Positions 33,011 through 46,269 of a stretch of DNA of 64,000 nucleotides are shown here, in pieces. Below the pieces are notes generated by a model that worked only from the letters and a program-made list of their open reading frames with translations, was not told where the DNA came from and searched no databases. The position numbers were made by a program, and so were the translations under genes. Origin of the DNA: Isoetes taiwanensis (Eukaryota; Streptophyta; Lycopodiopsida; Isoetales; Isoetaceae); NCBI GenBank assembly GCA_021234155.1, contig JAJEKV010000077.1:1721012-1785011 (forward strand), given 5' to 3'. Position 1 is the first letter of the stretch; the number at the start of each line of letters is the position of its first letter.

Positions 33011-33407
33011 AGCATGGTCGCTCCAATACTTTCAGCCTATCCGGCAAAGTATGCACAGAGGGCGGATGGAGGGACTACCCAACGACCATGTTCCTATGCC
33101 CGACCAAATCCATTTGCCATGAATTTCATGCATTGCTATCTATCACGGTGGCCCAAGCCGATCTTTCTCCATGAGTCCGAGCCCAGGTAGGATTTCCCCA
33201 TGTTATGTTGATGTACTGATATGTTGTTGCAGCTACTGTGCTATGGTGGACCACCCTTCGAGGTGGATATGTTATTATTGATTTATGTCATGTGCTCATG
33301 TGTGTTTTGCACGCCTACGCTTAGATCGATCCCGAGGGAGAGCGGGATGAATGACACGCCCATTCTTCCCGTCGTCGGTTCCCGCCACCATCAAGAGCCC
33401 GATGTTA

Positions 33408-33506
33408 GGTGGACGGCCTCACATCAGCCCAGTAGATGCTGGTTTGAGGGATGATCTCCGCTTTGTATACGATCGGGGCATCGTATATGAGCTGGGGCCG
33501 TCCACC
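33408..33506. repeat. Nested inverted repeats
   Basis: GGTGGACGGCC (33408-33418) pairs perfectly with GGCCGTCCACC (33496-33506). Inside, TATACGAT and ATCGTATA (33466-33488) pair across a short GC loop. This could be the stem of a small non-autonomous element or part of the decayed Ty3 element to its left. Confidence 0.5.
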
Positions 33507-33533
33507 GTCATATCAGTTCCTTAATTAGAAAAA

Positions 33534-33775
33534 GAAAGAGGGATATGATCCTGCTGTGGGTGCTTACAACATTTTGATTGATGGACTTCATAAATCTAGG
33601 AACGTTGAGGAAGCTGGAAAGTTGCTCTTAAAAATGGCTGAGAGAGGTTGTGTTCTAGACATTATAACATATGATATCTTATTACTAGTTTATTCAGTGA
33701 AGGTAGATTGCTAGAAGCGCAAAAACTTTTGCAGGTCATGGAAGAAAGAGGATGCTTTATTGTTGATGGTTTTTG
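33534..33775 (+). pseudogene. Pentatricopeptide repeat (PPR) gene fragment
   Basis: The frame from 33547 encodes AYNILIDGLHKSRNVEEAGK, LLLKMAERGC and VLDIITYDIL, that is one full 35-residue PPR motif and the start of the next. After a break near 33690 another frame continues with SEGRLLEAQKLLQVMEERGC. PPR proteins bind organelle RNA. Only about two repeats remain, with no start codon or targeting peptide, so it is a relic. It lies between Ty3 debris and gene-poor sequence, which suggests capture or truncation by transposition. Confidence 0.75.
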
Positions 33776-33889
33776 TGTAGCTGGAGCATGGTCTGCTTTC
33801 TACTTTCTATCCCATTTCACAGCGACCATTATATGGCATTGACACAACAGGGAACAAGGGCACTATTTTCTGTCCCCGAGATCACAGGT

Positions 33890-36800
33890 AGGCTTCTCTT
33901 ATGTTCATCAGAAATATCGGACGCATTTGCTGTGCAACTTTAATAGGCGAAGTTGTCAAAATTGATGGATATAAGGTATCACTTGTGGCAATTATTATGC
34001 AGATGTTGTTTGAAATAAGATCAGAAGATGGGACGATCATAAACATATTCACACTTGCGATGTGCATATTTTGATTTCTATGAAGGTTGGTCCTCTTCTT
34101 TGTGATTATGCAATGTTTCTTGATACCACTTATTGTCGCCATAAATTTGGTTTATCTATGCAAGACGAATCAGTGTTGTACAAAGTTTGGTGCATTGAAA
34201 ACATATTGCAAGATTAAAGCAATGATGTCTTTCATAAATTTGATATTGAAATTAAACCATTACAAAGTGGTGAAATTGAACTATCCCGATCTTATGTACT
34301 CATTCTCATTTCTATCTACATTGTAGGGAAAGAAAAGATTTGGTAAAACATTGTAAGTGTCTATTGTGTGTAGATGAAGGAAAGCTCGAACCATTAAAAT
34401 GTCTGAAGCTCTTGCCTGAACTGTCATTGAATGGAATTTCCTGGGGAAATGTGGCCATTTTTCCATCTTCAGTTTTTAACATGGAGAGGAGAAGTGTGTG
34501 GATCGAGTCATAGGTTTTGTACCTAGTGAATGGATCTAGGACATAAAGAAAAGTTTTATGTCAGAAAGAAAGGAGATTTAGAAATCCATTTGGTGCTATA
34601 AAGCAAACATTCAAGCTATGAAGAACTTTAAAACTATGTTAGTTTTTAGGAGATTATCCCCTCCGTAGGTACCAATAGAGCGGACATGGATAGAAATATT
34701 GTTGCAATTATGAGAAAACACTTCCATAATCAGGTTGATGAAACTGCAAGTAAACGGAAGTTCCTAAAAATTTTCAAGCAAAAGTTTGATACTAAGCAGC
34801 ATCGGTTGCCTAGATGTGGATGAAAACATTTCTCATGATCATGACAACAATGTATCAAGTTTGGCAAAACTGACTCCAAAAGTTGATGTTGGCAGGCATG
34901 AAAGAAAAAGACATCAACAAGAAACATGTGAATCTCATATATAGAATAAAAGATTGCAAGGTCTGAAGATCATTGGTTCTGAAGGGACAATAAATGCTGG
35001 CAAAATGAATGTAAGCTAGTTACAGACTCACAAACTTGAAAAGGAGGAGCTTACTATCCTCCGTGAATAGATTTTAGATATGCAGATTGAAAGCCTCTTT
35101 ACTGCATTGGCTACAGCTGCATTTAGTTCCTCAACATGTCCATGCGCCGTATTATTTCTCATCCTCACAGGGAATATATGTGGGCAAGTTATTTATAAGG
35201 AGGTTGCATGCAATCTAATAGCATGATGTGCCAAGACGGCCTTGATCGAGGTGAAGGACACTGTTGCATCAATTTGTGGTGAGCGACAATGCAAATGAGG
35301 GGATTTACACAAAGTTAAACACTGCAAGAACTTGCATTAAGGAACAAGGGCATGTGCTCAAACAGGATCTTGCGTCCCTATATCTGAACAGGAAAAGGAA
35401 GTAGCATTGTGTGGGCATGTGGAGCAGTTTAGAATAAAGGTTGGTTTTTGTTTTGTTTTCATATTTAGTCAGGTAAAACATGCATTTTCTAGGATTACAA
35501 ACAATATAACAAATTTAGAATCTTGTGTCTTGCTTCTTTGAATCTTTCCTCATGTCAAATTGGAGCAATTCCTATACTAGAAGAAGGTCCCTCATTTTAT
35601 CCGCTCCTCTCACAATCGTGGTCAATATTTTCATGCCATTGAAATGAGATCATATTCCCAATACAACGATTTTAAGGCTCTCATCCGATCAATGTGCCTT
35701 TAAGTTAGTGTTTTAGCACTTTTCAGTGAGGAAGTTATTAGCAAATCTTTTAGTGCCTTAGTTGGTTAGCAAAACAAATAAAAAAGCTTAGTCCGGCCAA
35801 ATTCTAACCTTTCTTTGTGCTAGTCCTAATTCAATAGAAGATGTTACTTTATCATCTTGTTGATGCTAGTAAAACACCATCTCGCTTGTGGTAAACCATC
35901 TCTTTGCCAAGCAATGTCCGGTCCCCAAAGACCAAGGGTCATCATGCACATAGTTTGCTTCTTTCCTCGCATGGCAATTATCATATCAAGTGTTGCGAAG
36001 AACCAAACTCTTTACATGGTGGTGCTTATATTGTCATTACAGATCTTTTTTCTGCCATTGCACAACCAACACAAAATTGTGTATTTGTTCAAAGTTCAGC
36101 ATTGTGAGTCAAATTACATGTGTGCATTCTCAAGTGTAAGTAAAGAGTTTGTGGCATTTCTAGAAAAATATGTTCATTGGGTTTGTCATGTTAAAATTTT
36201 GAGGATGGCATGGATCGTTGTTGAAATGTGTGGAAAATTGCTTTTGATCAATTTTCCTTGTTGGAGAAACATGAATCATAATTTCTCCGGGGAGCAAGCT
36301 CTCAATACAAATTTGAGTCAAATCGGGTTGAAAACATTACCCGACATGTTGTTTAGGCTTGACCCTGCCTTTTGTCAAACTGCATTGATTGTACGAGTTT
36401 CGAAGTGCAAGATATACTATGGTGCTACTTCAAAGCCTCCTAAAGGCCTATATGTTCACTTACATGATCTGTGTCCGAAATATTATTGCTTAATTGTGAG
36501 ATAGCCCACTAATATATACATTGGAGAAAGCTATGTCACCTATGGAGCTTGAGAACTACAGGAAAGTGTTTTCTTGCATCTATGAATCTCTTAGTCAAAG
36601 AGCAAATGATGACCATCTGGTATGCAAAAGTGGCACCTCAACTAGATCACAAAATATCTTCCAAATTTTATACTAATATAGTAATATTGTTTATTCTTCC
36701 AAAAGAGTATTCAAAACCATGCAAAATTACAAGTGCTCTGTACATCAAGGCATGGAATGAACATATTATCATTGCCTTCTTACCATATCGTTTCCATTAG

Positions 36801-37900
36801 GTAACGGCCAACTTAAATAGGCATTGTGAATCGTGATAACTTGTCTAAAAGATTGTCAAATGGCTGCATACAAAATCTCAGTTTCTTTTAAAGTCTCTAC
36901 TTGAAAGATAGTCCTTCTTAGTTCCACGCTATGACCAGACGGACTCGAGGTAAAACCTAGTGCATCTCATGGACCTTTCTACAAATAGCTCGAAATTCGA
37001 GACTGAATTGGAGTTTCCATGTGCCTCCTCACTATCGTAACATGATATGTTATCACCGCCTGAAATGTGCATAACGTTTGCCCCATCATAATGGAAGGTA
37101 AGCAATTCCTTCAGAGACCATTATAAGTTTCAAGATCACGAATTGCTCCCACAGAGTCATAATTCTCTCCCAGTCGTAGCAGCAGATGCCAAGACACAGT
37201 CGACTTAGACCTTGAGAGGTCAAGAGAATGCACAAAAGCGCAGCCCACAAAGCGATTCCTTGAGCCGACAAGTAGGCGCAGGGATGCTATGATTCGTATT
37301 GTGTCCACTTTCATGCAAGATACTATAATGATCATGTCCGTGACACTTCCGTGATTCGCACATAGATTCTCAGTGCAAGGGGGACAAAGTTCCACCTCCC
37401 AGATGATCTCTTGAAAGCAAGGTAGAGGCCTCGAATCTACGATAGTGGGAAGTTATTCAAACAGATTTCTTGCTCAAGTTGTGCAAGCCAAGTAAATTCT
37501 TTCACGTATATTATGCAAATCATTCAAGACTTAGTTTCGCTTATAGTCTTAATAGTTGGGGCTCAGAGACCTGGACGAATTTCGCCATATATGGTCGGCG
37601 CTTTTGGGTACCTCTCAGATAGAACGATGTGCTCCAAAGATGGCAAATGCATTTGAAGAATACTAGTTTCTCCGTTTCAGAGGATCTCTCCCTTATAAAT
37701 GGATTTAGCATGGGAGTTGTGTAAAGTCCTATATTTACTGTAATAAGTGGGCAAAGGTATAGGGAAGGTACAAATATCATTCGCGAATATGGGCTCATAA
37801 CCCCGGTTCGGATATTCATGAAGGTGTTTCAAAGACACATTAGTTTTTCCCGCTATTTCTTTTTGGTATTTTGTCACGGGCTTAATCTCATATTGTGTTT
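33890..37900. other. Gene-poor stretch
   Basis: AT-rich. Frames near 35857-36504 and 36549-36800 (plus) and 37111-37395 (minus) are open but show no domain, splice logic or repeat pattern. I assign no function. Confidence 0.4.
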
Positions 37901-37929
37901 TATTTGGCTTAGCCTTGTTTTGTTGGGGG

Positions 37930-38046
37930 GCCCATGCCTCCTCCTTTGTTCGTCCCATAACCCGATTAGTTCTCGGGCGATAAAACTCTTTATCTTATCT
38001 TATCTTATCTTATCTTATCTTATCTTATCTTATCTTATCTTATCTG
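37930..38046 (+). mobile_element. LINE-like 3' tail with (TTATC)n
   Basis: GTCCCATAACCCGATTAG then TTCTCGGGCGATAAAACTC leads into about eleven TTATC units (37990-38045). The same pre-tail block occurs at 40340-40372 with a different tail, so both are probably the 3' ends of related non-LTR elements that end in a short tandem repeat. No coding part of the element is present here. Confidence 0.5.
37990..38046. repeat. (TTATC)n microsatellite
   Basis: About eleven uninterrupted TTATC (CTTAT) units, a pentanucleotide microsatellite. It is interpreted as the tail of the LINE-like element above. Confidence 0.9.
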
Positions 38047-38124
38047 AAGTGTTTTTGTTTTGGTGTATTATGTGGAGATGTTTTTTACCAGGGAAAAAAT
38101 AAAATTCAAAAAGCATTCACAAGT

Positions 38125-38371
38125 TTATGAATAACATATAAAACTTATCCCATAACACACCAAAGCAATTTTTTTTTTTCCCAAGTAAGTGTAAAGAAGC
38201 AACTCGAGCAATGCACCCAATAAAACACCTTCCGACAACAATGTGAGAGCTCCAACAAGTATAAACGCCCATCCTGCAAAGGTTGGAGCCCCTTTGATCA
38301 CGAATATTGATAATGGCATCATCAGATAAAGGTCTTTTAGCAAATCGGCCCTTTTCAATAAAATTTCAGCC
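38125..38371 (-). CDS. Hydrophobic exon, two predicted membrane helices
   Basis: After acceptor GAAAATAG (minus strand) the frame opens with AEILLKRADLLKDLYLMMPL. Two hydrophobic segments follow, around GWAFILVGALTLLSEGVLLG and ALLELLLYTYLG, and it ends in a stop at 38125. Composition is much more protein-like than neighbouring frames. It could be the last exon of a membrane protein gene. Other exons were not found, and the family is not recognised. Confidence 0.3.
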
Positions 38372-39435
38372 TATTTTCTTACTTTTTGTGCTCTTTAAGT
38401 CTCGCTTGTAAAGGTCCTCGTCTTTCCAAAATGCCAAGTCATGCTAGTTTTGAAACTTAAATTGGGATTCCTTTTTAGGGAGCAAATTTTTACCTATATT
38501 CTAACACCCACAAATTAAATAGTGGCACTATATATTTTGCTTTTTAGTCACCTTTCTCAAATTTCATCTTGTATTACTTCATCATTAGATTTCTAGTTCA
38601 TGCTCAACAAAGCAAATAATAAAGCCCAAAGTCATATTTCAATAATCACCATAGCTCCGCTTAACACAAACACAAACACAAAAGTGAAGCACACTATCTT
38701 TATGTTTTAGCATGACAAAAAGCGCTTTTGTTATGTATCAATCTCCACTCAAAACATTATCGCTGCTGCTTGCATTTGCATCAACACTCAGAGTTGACTC
38801 TGGCATGAGAGAGAGGAACAAAGCCGAATCCTCAAATCGGCATCTTAGCTTCCAATACAACGTATCCAAGATCGAAATCGCCGAAAAGATGCTTTGGGAG
38901 ATGGGTATCCCGTTGTGCAAAACTGGAAACCTCCCCAAACCATCTACAATGATCCTAACTAAGACTTGGGGTCAGTCATCATTGCCAATATAAGGCGATA
39001 TATCATGTGCTCTAACTCCGCCATCATGTCATGGCCATCACCTATAAGCAGTTGGTCAAGTCTTCTAATCACCCTAACTCATAAGGTCGTACAAGTATAT
39101 TTAAATGGATTCTCATTGTACCGCTTCTTGCATCAAACGCGGTTCACTCTTACTATCTCAAGGCATGATTTGTAAACCATTTTCTCACAGTTTGGGGCTC
39201 ATCAAAATCCTATCAGATACTTTCAGATTTGCTAAGATAGAATTTGCATGCCATACATCCGCTTCTAAGGTCGATAGAACCTGATAGAATCCTTGCCATT
39301 TCTACAAGGAACTACTTGTTTTGATGTAGACAACCATTTTGAAGGTTACAGAATGCCATTATCTACTATATTTTGCACCTTCGCTTAGCCATTCATCCCT
39401 CCTCGCTGAATATAGCAATTTGGTTCCTTTAAAAA

Positions 39436-39565
39436 GCTCTACTCTTAATTTAGATACAATGGCTTAGGAATAAAACGACGTACAAAAATCCTCTATTATT
39501 ACTCTTAATTTAGATACAATGGTTTAGGAATAAAAACGACGCACAAAAATCCTCTATTCTTAATT
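39436..39565. repeat. Two-copy tandem duplication, ~62-bp period
   Basis: The block ACTCTTAATTTAGATACAAT then GGCTTAGGAATAAAACGACG is repeated directly, differing at a few bases (GGTTTAGGAATAAAAACGAC). Both copies end with ACAAAAATCCTCTATT. Confidence 0.85.
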
Positions 39566-39981
39566 AAAACCTTTTTGCCAAAAAAAAACTTGCAAAAACG
39601 AAACTAGAATATATACAATGCGTTCGAAGCTAAACTTATTACTAACATTAGATAAAGATGGATAAACATGTGTAACTTTGTATAAAAAATTGCTTAATTC
39701 CTTGTTTTCAAGTAGCACAACAACAACAAAGCAAATTCAAAGACACACATTACTATGAATATTACACTACATCCAAAACCATCAAATGTTTCCATAGAAA
39801 ATACCCTTCAAAGACTCCAAGTACTAGACCTTACCTCGACAAAGCCACAAACTATTAGACCCACTATGAATTAATGACAACAAAAAATTTGAACTACAGT
39901 GCCCTAATTAATACAAGCACATGTGTGCACATAAAAAAAGAAAAATTCCATAAAATCTAAACACTAATTTTATTATCAATC

Positions 39982-40210
39982 TAATGTCCATCTAACTCCA
40001 ACAAACAAACAAACAAACAAACAAACAACCGAACAAACAAAGGATGCAAAAGCAAAAAATGCAATAGTGTAGTTTTCTCTTCAATGATATATATTTGTAA
40101 TAATGTCCATCTAACTCCAACAAACAAACAAACAAACAACCGAACAAACAAAGGATGCGAAAGCAAAAAATTCAATAGTGTGCTTTCTTTCAACGATATA
40201 TATTTGTATT
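39982..40210. repeat. Two-copy tandem duplication with (CAAA)n, ~120-bp period
   Basis: AATGTCCATCTAACTCCAAC, then a (CAAA)n run, then CCGAACAAACAAAGGATGC, then GATATATATTTGTA occurs twice. The CAAA run is shorter in the second copy (about five units against eight). Confidence 0.88.
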
Positions 40211-40309
40211 TCAGATGCATAGCTTTGACAAAGAAGCCTATTCCCTGGTTACGATTTTTCCCCCAAACAACTCTTTGGGATGGGGAAGGGTTTTTTTAAT
40301 CCGGATAGT

Positions 40310-40396
40310 AATACCTTACTGCGCCTACTTTTTTGGTCCCGTAGGCCAATTGGTCTCCGTGACGATAAAAACTCTATTATATTCTATTCTATTCTA
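40310..40396 (+). mobile_element. LINE-like 3' tail with (TATTC)n
   Basis: GGTCCCGTAGGCCAATTGG then TCTCCGTGACGATAAAAACT precedes a tail of TATTATATTCTATTCTATTC type. The pre-tail block matches the one at 37944-37990, with the same GACGATAAAA-like core, but the tail unit differs. It lies 3' of the CAAA duplication. Confidence 0.5.
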
Positions 40397-40399
40397 AAT

Positions 40400-43300
40400 T
40401 AGCTACTATTTAGCAAAAGCTTTGCTAATGTAGCCAGCTAACACAAATAAAGGACTATATTAACATGTTTCTTATTGAGATAGTTTTTCTTAGGACTTTA
40501 GTAAAGTCAAATGCTAGAATATGACATTAATGTAATGGTTCTCTTCTTATATAGAAGAGAACCATCATTCTAGGGAAAGGGACGCCAGTTTTGGCGCCAG
40601 CTCTGCTTTTGGATCCAAGCTAGTTGTGTATTCCTAGTACGTCCAGCATAACATAGCAATGATTAACTAGAATACTTCATATATTGACTGATGCTAAGTA
40701 GATAGAACCTCAATGAAGAATAAAGTTTCATTCTTAGATAGCTCTATGATCCCCTAAGTCCATTAAGAATCAATCCAAAAATTGCTTTGAGGCAATTATA
40801 TTGTACATCGAACAAAGCCTTCCAGTCTACAACTACCCTTTCTTAGTATATACATCTAAATAATGATAGCAAAGTTCCACCAAATTATCTTTCTGCACCA
40901 CCTCTACTAATCCATGATACAAAAATTGAGCTTATTTGTTCTATTGCAATGAGGAAATAAACAAAACAATGGTCTTTATAATAAGACATGAATGTCAGCT
41001 TTACGATGAAGCAATTTAGGATCCTTAGAAGCTGTTTCATACAGTAGGAGAGCGACTTTATAGAACGACATTGTTGGCATATAACTATTGCCAATGTTAT
41101 GATGCGCAAGTCATGATCATGTTTCTTCATTCCATGCTGGACAATCTCGTTTTCCTCAAACTGATCAATATATAAGTCAAATAAGACCACAAGTAGACTT
41201 TGGCATCCTCCTTTATTGTTGATTCTAGAACACACTATGTACGACATTCTGTAATTATTGTGGGGACACCATTGTAGCAGTATCTTCCGTAGTCCCTAAG
41301 CATTTGATAAAGACTATAATATCTTTGAGCGAACATTAAAATGGTCTTGTTCTTTCTCTTCTCTACAACTATATGCAGCTATTAAGAAATCCAATAACGA
41401 GGTCACCAACAAGTATATTCTTGCCTTTGAAGATATACTATTAAAGTGCTTATGGAGGTCACCTATTGCTTTAACAAGAATATTCTAGCCTATGAAAATA
41501 TAACGTTAAAATTTCTATGCTATTGTAGTTGCACTGCATGGAACACCAAAATGAATGTTTATTCTAGACTTATCATTGTTTAAAATTTTAGGTTAAATCG
41601 AACTATTCTAGGTAAAAAATCTAAAGGTTTTCAAATATCCTATTGTTTAAATTCGATTTTTCCGATGTCCCGAAAATGTTTTTGGATTTTTTTTTTTAAT
41701 TGATTTCATAAGATTTCGCGGTTTTCTTGCTACCGGAAAATATTTCCGCCCCTTCCAAAAATCGCATAGTTTTATGGTATTATTTCTCAGCGCTTTTTGT
41801 TTTGTGGATAGTCTCATCCGCCTCGCCTCCACGATTGGAAATCGCAGATACCGTCAATGATCCTATATCCATGTGATTTCGTTGACCGCCATATAGATGG
41901 TAGGGCCGACGATCCGGTGTAAGAAGACGCTAAGGGAAAAAATTTAGCTACTGGCTTCTGGATCATCTCGCATAGGAGAGTCACATAAAATTTTCGATTT
42001 TCCGTAACTAAGTAGTTGTTTCGCTTTGTGATTTTTGGGGTCGTTATGTTTTTGATGGCTTTTATGGCAAAGAGAATCCATGCCACCATTTCTCAAGCCA
42101 TGCAGGACTGGCCAGTGACTGCCTTGATCAAATTCCAACAAGGTATGAAGTGCTTAGGGTTTATGCTTTTCTCAAGGTTGATTTGATTTTGTTATATGTT
42201 GCCAAGATTTCCCATTATCTCTGCTCTGGTGATCGTGACATGCCATTGTAATTTTTGCTAGGCCCATATGTACATATCTCGATTGCTTTCTAATTCTTTT
42301 GGCAAGAGCTTAGCGATAAGTAAGAGCACCCCATTTTATAGGGAACGCTTGCAAGACAAGCTGGCCGGGTAATCTAAGAGGTATAGATAGTCCTCTTGTG
42401 ATTTTCACTTATAGTCTCTAGATTGCCAATCAGAATGTTCCTCGGATGCACTACATATGTAGGGATTGTTCTAGACTCTTCATGTTTAAATAATACTAGC
42501 TGTCTGCATTATATTACGACAATAAAGCAACAATGGAGCATTCTATTAATCGAATCGTTGAATTTGTGTCTCGAACAAACTAAACAAGCTGTTTCTTTCC
42601 TCCATGATGTACTTGCGTTATTTTGCAACCTAACTACTTCCTTTCATTCATCTCCTGCATAAGTTGCTTTGTATTCGTAATATTATCATTTGGTTTCTTT
42701 TGATTCTTCTGATGCAAAATGGCTTCATAGTTAGATCGCCTACAAACATTACCTCACATGCTAACTTTGGCAAGATCCACGTGCAAAGGATTCGCCTCTC
42801 ATGTTATAACTAACAGATCGTTTCTGGGCCATTGCTTCAGCTTTAATACTCTCTACAAGCAACAACCTTAAAGTTAGCAACAAAAGTTTACCGAGTTCGC
42901 CATTTCAATGCAAACCTTAGCATTCCTTGATCTCCGATCCTGCTATATGATTTCATTTCTCTCACTTTTGTGCCCATTGTCGGGCCTTCCTTAGTGAATC
43001 GAGATGTCATGTTGTAAAAGTCACAAATATCTAGGATATCCCTTTGCTATTTCTATGGAAAGCAACAAAGAAGCAATCAAGATTTCAGATTCATGCACGT
43101 AAGTAAGAGTGTTGAGCAATTGAGTATATTGACTCCTATAGGATTTTGGGCATAGAACCTTTTTATTTAGGGTAGCCTAAAAGAAGTTCTCGACGCTTGT
43201 ACTACCCGTCATAATTCCAAAGAATCCAAGGCACATGGTCCTGTACTGACACGCATAAATCACATATGTAGTAATCATTTTCTTCTCCACCAGGAACTTA

Positions 43301-45370
43301 TCGTGATGTCTAGGTGCTATCATCGTATCAAAGGAGATAAATAGACACGTAGGAGATAGATACAGATAGGCAACAACTATATGTTTTCTTAAATGATCGC
43401 CGTGACAAGGTATATATAATCTACACCATTCATGTCACTTTGTGATAACAAGAGGACCTCGGCTAATCTTACTAAATTACGCTTTATTTCTCAGAGGGCT
43501 TTCATTGCTTGCGCATTTGCTTCCACCACCACTTCAAAGTTATAAGTATCAACATTTATCCTTGCCAACTGCGTATCCATGAGGCAATAAGATACTAAAT
43601 CAAACAACTGTATCGCCTTAAAGTCAGCGGTATCTGCTGCATCGTGCGCTAGCCCTTTCTTTGCCGCATGTAGTGCTCATGCTGTTATGCTTGCCGGAGT
43701 TCTATGAGCGTATATCCTCGTCATCGCAAGATAATGGCTTTAATCAAGGAAAGATTCCCTTCAAAGCATGCGACCATGTATGATTGCGCTTTCCAAATCA
43801 TGCCAAAGACTGCTCTCCGTGTTCATTATAATTTGTTCTTGTGCACTTTTCATTATCTCTTTCACTCCTTTCTTTCTCTTTTTCCATCCTGCAACACCGA
43901 TCTAACTCCTCTCATCCCGGAAGAGTCCCTTGCCCGTTATCTCCGTGCTACATTTCTTGAAAATCCCATTAGTTTCCGTACTTTCAATAGTTATGCTATT
44001 GAAACTTAATCACAACATATTCAACTTTTATCATGAATTCCGCCACCCTTTGCAAAACAACTTCAACGGCTTGCAGACGTGTTCTTCACTTGATAAAGTT
44101 ATGCGTACTCATTCAACTTTTCAAATACTGTGATCACAACCACAACCCGACTTCCGTGCCTCAATGAAAGCATATTTTGTCACTTCCACAACAGCTACTT
44201 CCCAAAGCTCGTGAAGCGTAACAAACCAAGGTACTTTTCAATCTGCAGACCAAAGAACTAGGAGGATTTATGGAATATTACACGCTCAGAAATCAAGGTC
44301 TGCCAGATACCTTCATGTAGTTTAAAATCAAATACAATGCATGGTTGTTGTCCATTGAAGAATTCGTATAAAACCTTCCTTATTCATGAAACATCATGGT
44401 TCATGTTCCTCTTGCCCCTATAGCATTTGCAAAGAATTGTATTCACTTTTTGTCTTTGTGCAGCCCCATAAATACGAATTTCGTGCGTGACTTTCAATCA
44501 TTGACCGATGCACCAACTTATTGGTAGCAACATATTGTAAAGCATCATTTGAGCACATGCATGCCACTATTTCGTGGAGCGGCAACTATCTCATTTATCG
44601 CAGGCTACTCTATTCATCTGTTTGTCTTAAAAACAAAGCTCACATCAATCATATCTCCTATGATTTTACACTCTATTATGTCAATACCAAGTCATACACA
44701 TGGTTATAAAACAAATTAAAGATCTCACATACTTCAAGCCAGGCATTAACCCAATGCAAACGCTACACTTCAACATGACTCCAATCTATTATTTCCGATA
44801 GTTGATAAGGCATTTCAATTCTGTTTCAACCATTTTCTTTATGCCACATCGTCCTACTCCAAAGATAAATGCAATCTATAATTTACCTAAAAATCAACAT
44901 TTTGAGATCAACAAACTATTATCCATAATGAAACTTAAAAAACATGTACACCCCTTGGTAAGCTCCACACACAACCAAACACATCTACACATAAATAATC
45001 GAGCTCCCAATACAATGCAACATGCACAACATTAATAATGTTTCAAGTAGCACCTAACAATTGCATATTCAGCTCCACATTAGGTATGCTCAATGAATCT
45101 TGCAATGTTCTCTATACGCCTTTGCCACTTCCAAGCAAAAATAAAATCACATTGCCACATTCTAAAACCATATTCTCACGACTACATTGTTGCATTGCGC
45201 TTCAAAGATTTCAATTCCAACATTTCTCACAAACAATCTCAACCACAAATCATACCGGCCACAAATTTCAAATCTAATTCATCTCAACTACTCTTACATC
45301 AGGCCTAGTAAGAACGTGCACCATAACTAGTATAAATTTTGAAATGCATGATTTTGGAGTAGTCTAATTA
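40400..45370. other. Gene-poor stretch
   Basis: AT-rich. Short frames on both strands are without motif support, and the Cys/His/Asn-rich ones near 43704-45308 look random. No RNA gene, repeat array or transposon terminus was recognised. Confidence 0.45.
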
Positions 45371-45381
45371 TTCTTCTTTAT

Positions 45382-46258
45382 CTAAGATAGATAGGTAGTA
45401 TATTCTTCTTTATCTACCATATGTAAAGCAAAGACGCATTTCCCCTTTGCTCGCGACCTAATTTCTTCAAAATTACCAAAACACGACACGCTGGGTAACC
45501 TGCATAGCATTTCTAGAGGGTGCCATTTATGATAACCTAGAAAGTACGCCTGTTTCTGAGGCTGATCCGCTGACATAAAGTCAAGCATTAGGTATTCAAT
45601 TAAGCATTCTATTGGATTTGATGTCGACCCAATTGTACCATGTAAGTTCTGGATCTTTGACTGTATGCAAAGCTTCAAAAGAAAACCTTGAGATCAAGTG
45701 TAGTCATTCAAAAGAAAAACTTGAGACCTGTATTTAATGGTAAACCGCAAAGGGTAAATTAAATATGAAAGTATGAGGCACAAAAATTCGTCCTACTACA
45801 GATTAAGCTCGAATCCTTCTCTAAGCATAGCCGGAGCTCTTGGCCCTCTTGAGATTTAGATTCAAGCATATCTTTGCCCTTCCAAAAATCACGCCCATTA
45901 TGTTGTTTAGAGATGCCCAGAAAATGGCCTAATTTTATCGCATCTATCAAATTTTTGTCAGGAAGTTCAGTTTATGGTCGAAATATAATTCATATGTTTT
46001 AGATGTCTTCCAGACAGTCAGAATAAATCGAACTACAGCTGCATTATCATCATGCAAAACTGGGTTTCGGGAAAGGACTAGGGAAATGCGTTCAAGCGAT
46101 AGATACAAAACCCACATTTCAAAGTCAATAAAAAGTACATTGAACCTGGGAGGACGCCTGTGGCAAATTGAGAAGTAAAACCAAGAAATGAAAATTTCAA
46201 CGGTATCTTCGGTGACATCAAGATGTAGAAGCTGGCCATGCCAAAATGCACCGCCCAA
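45382..46258 (-). pseudogene. Unrecognised minus-strand gene, frame-broken
   Basis: Three adjoining minus-strand frames read as natural protein: 46258-45947 with LLHLDVTEDTVEIFISWFYF then FNVLFIDFEMWVLYLSLERI, 45980-45759 with ELPDKNLIDAIKLGHFLGIS and FWKGKDMLESKSQEG, and 45678-45382 with PIECLIEYLMLDFMSADQPQ and KQAYFLGYHKWHPLEMLCRL. The first two overlap at about 45960 and need a one-base change to join. Between the second and third a short intron or another break is required. I do not recognise the family. It may be a single-copy plant gene, decayed or carrying assembly errors. Confidence 0.35.
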
Positions 46259-46269
46259 GATCGGTAAAA

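Noticed and set aside
39981-40220. Minus-strand frame with repeated LFVRLFVCLFV
   Set aside because: It is the translation of the (CAAA)n tandem duplication, not a gene.
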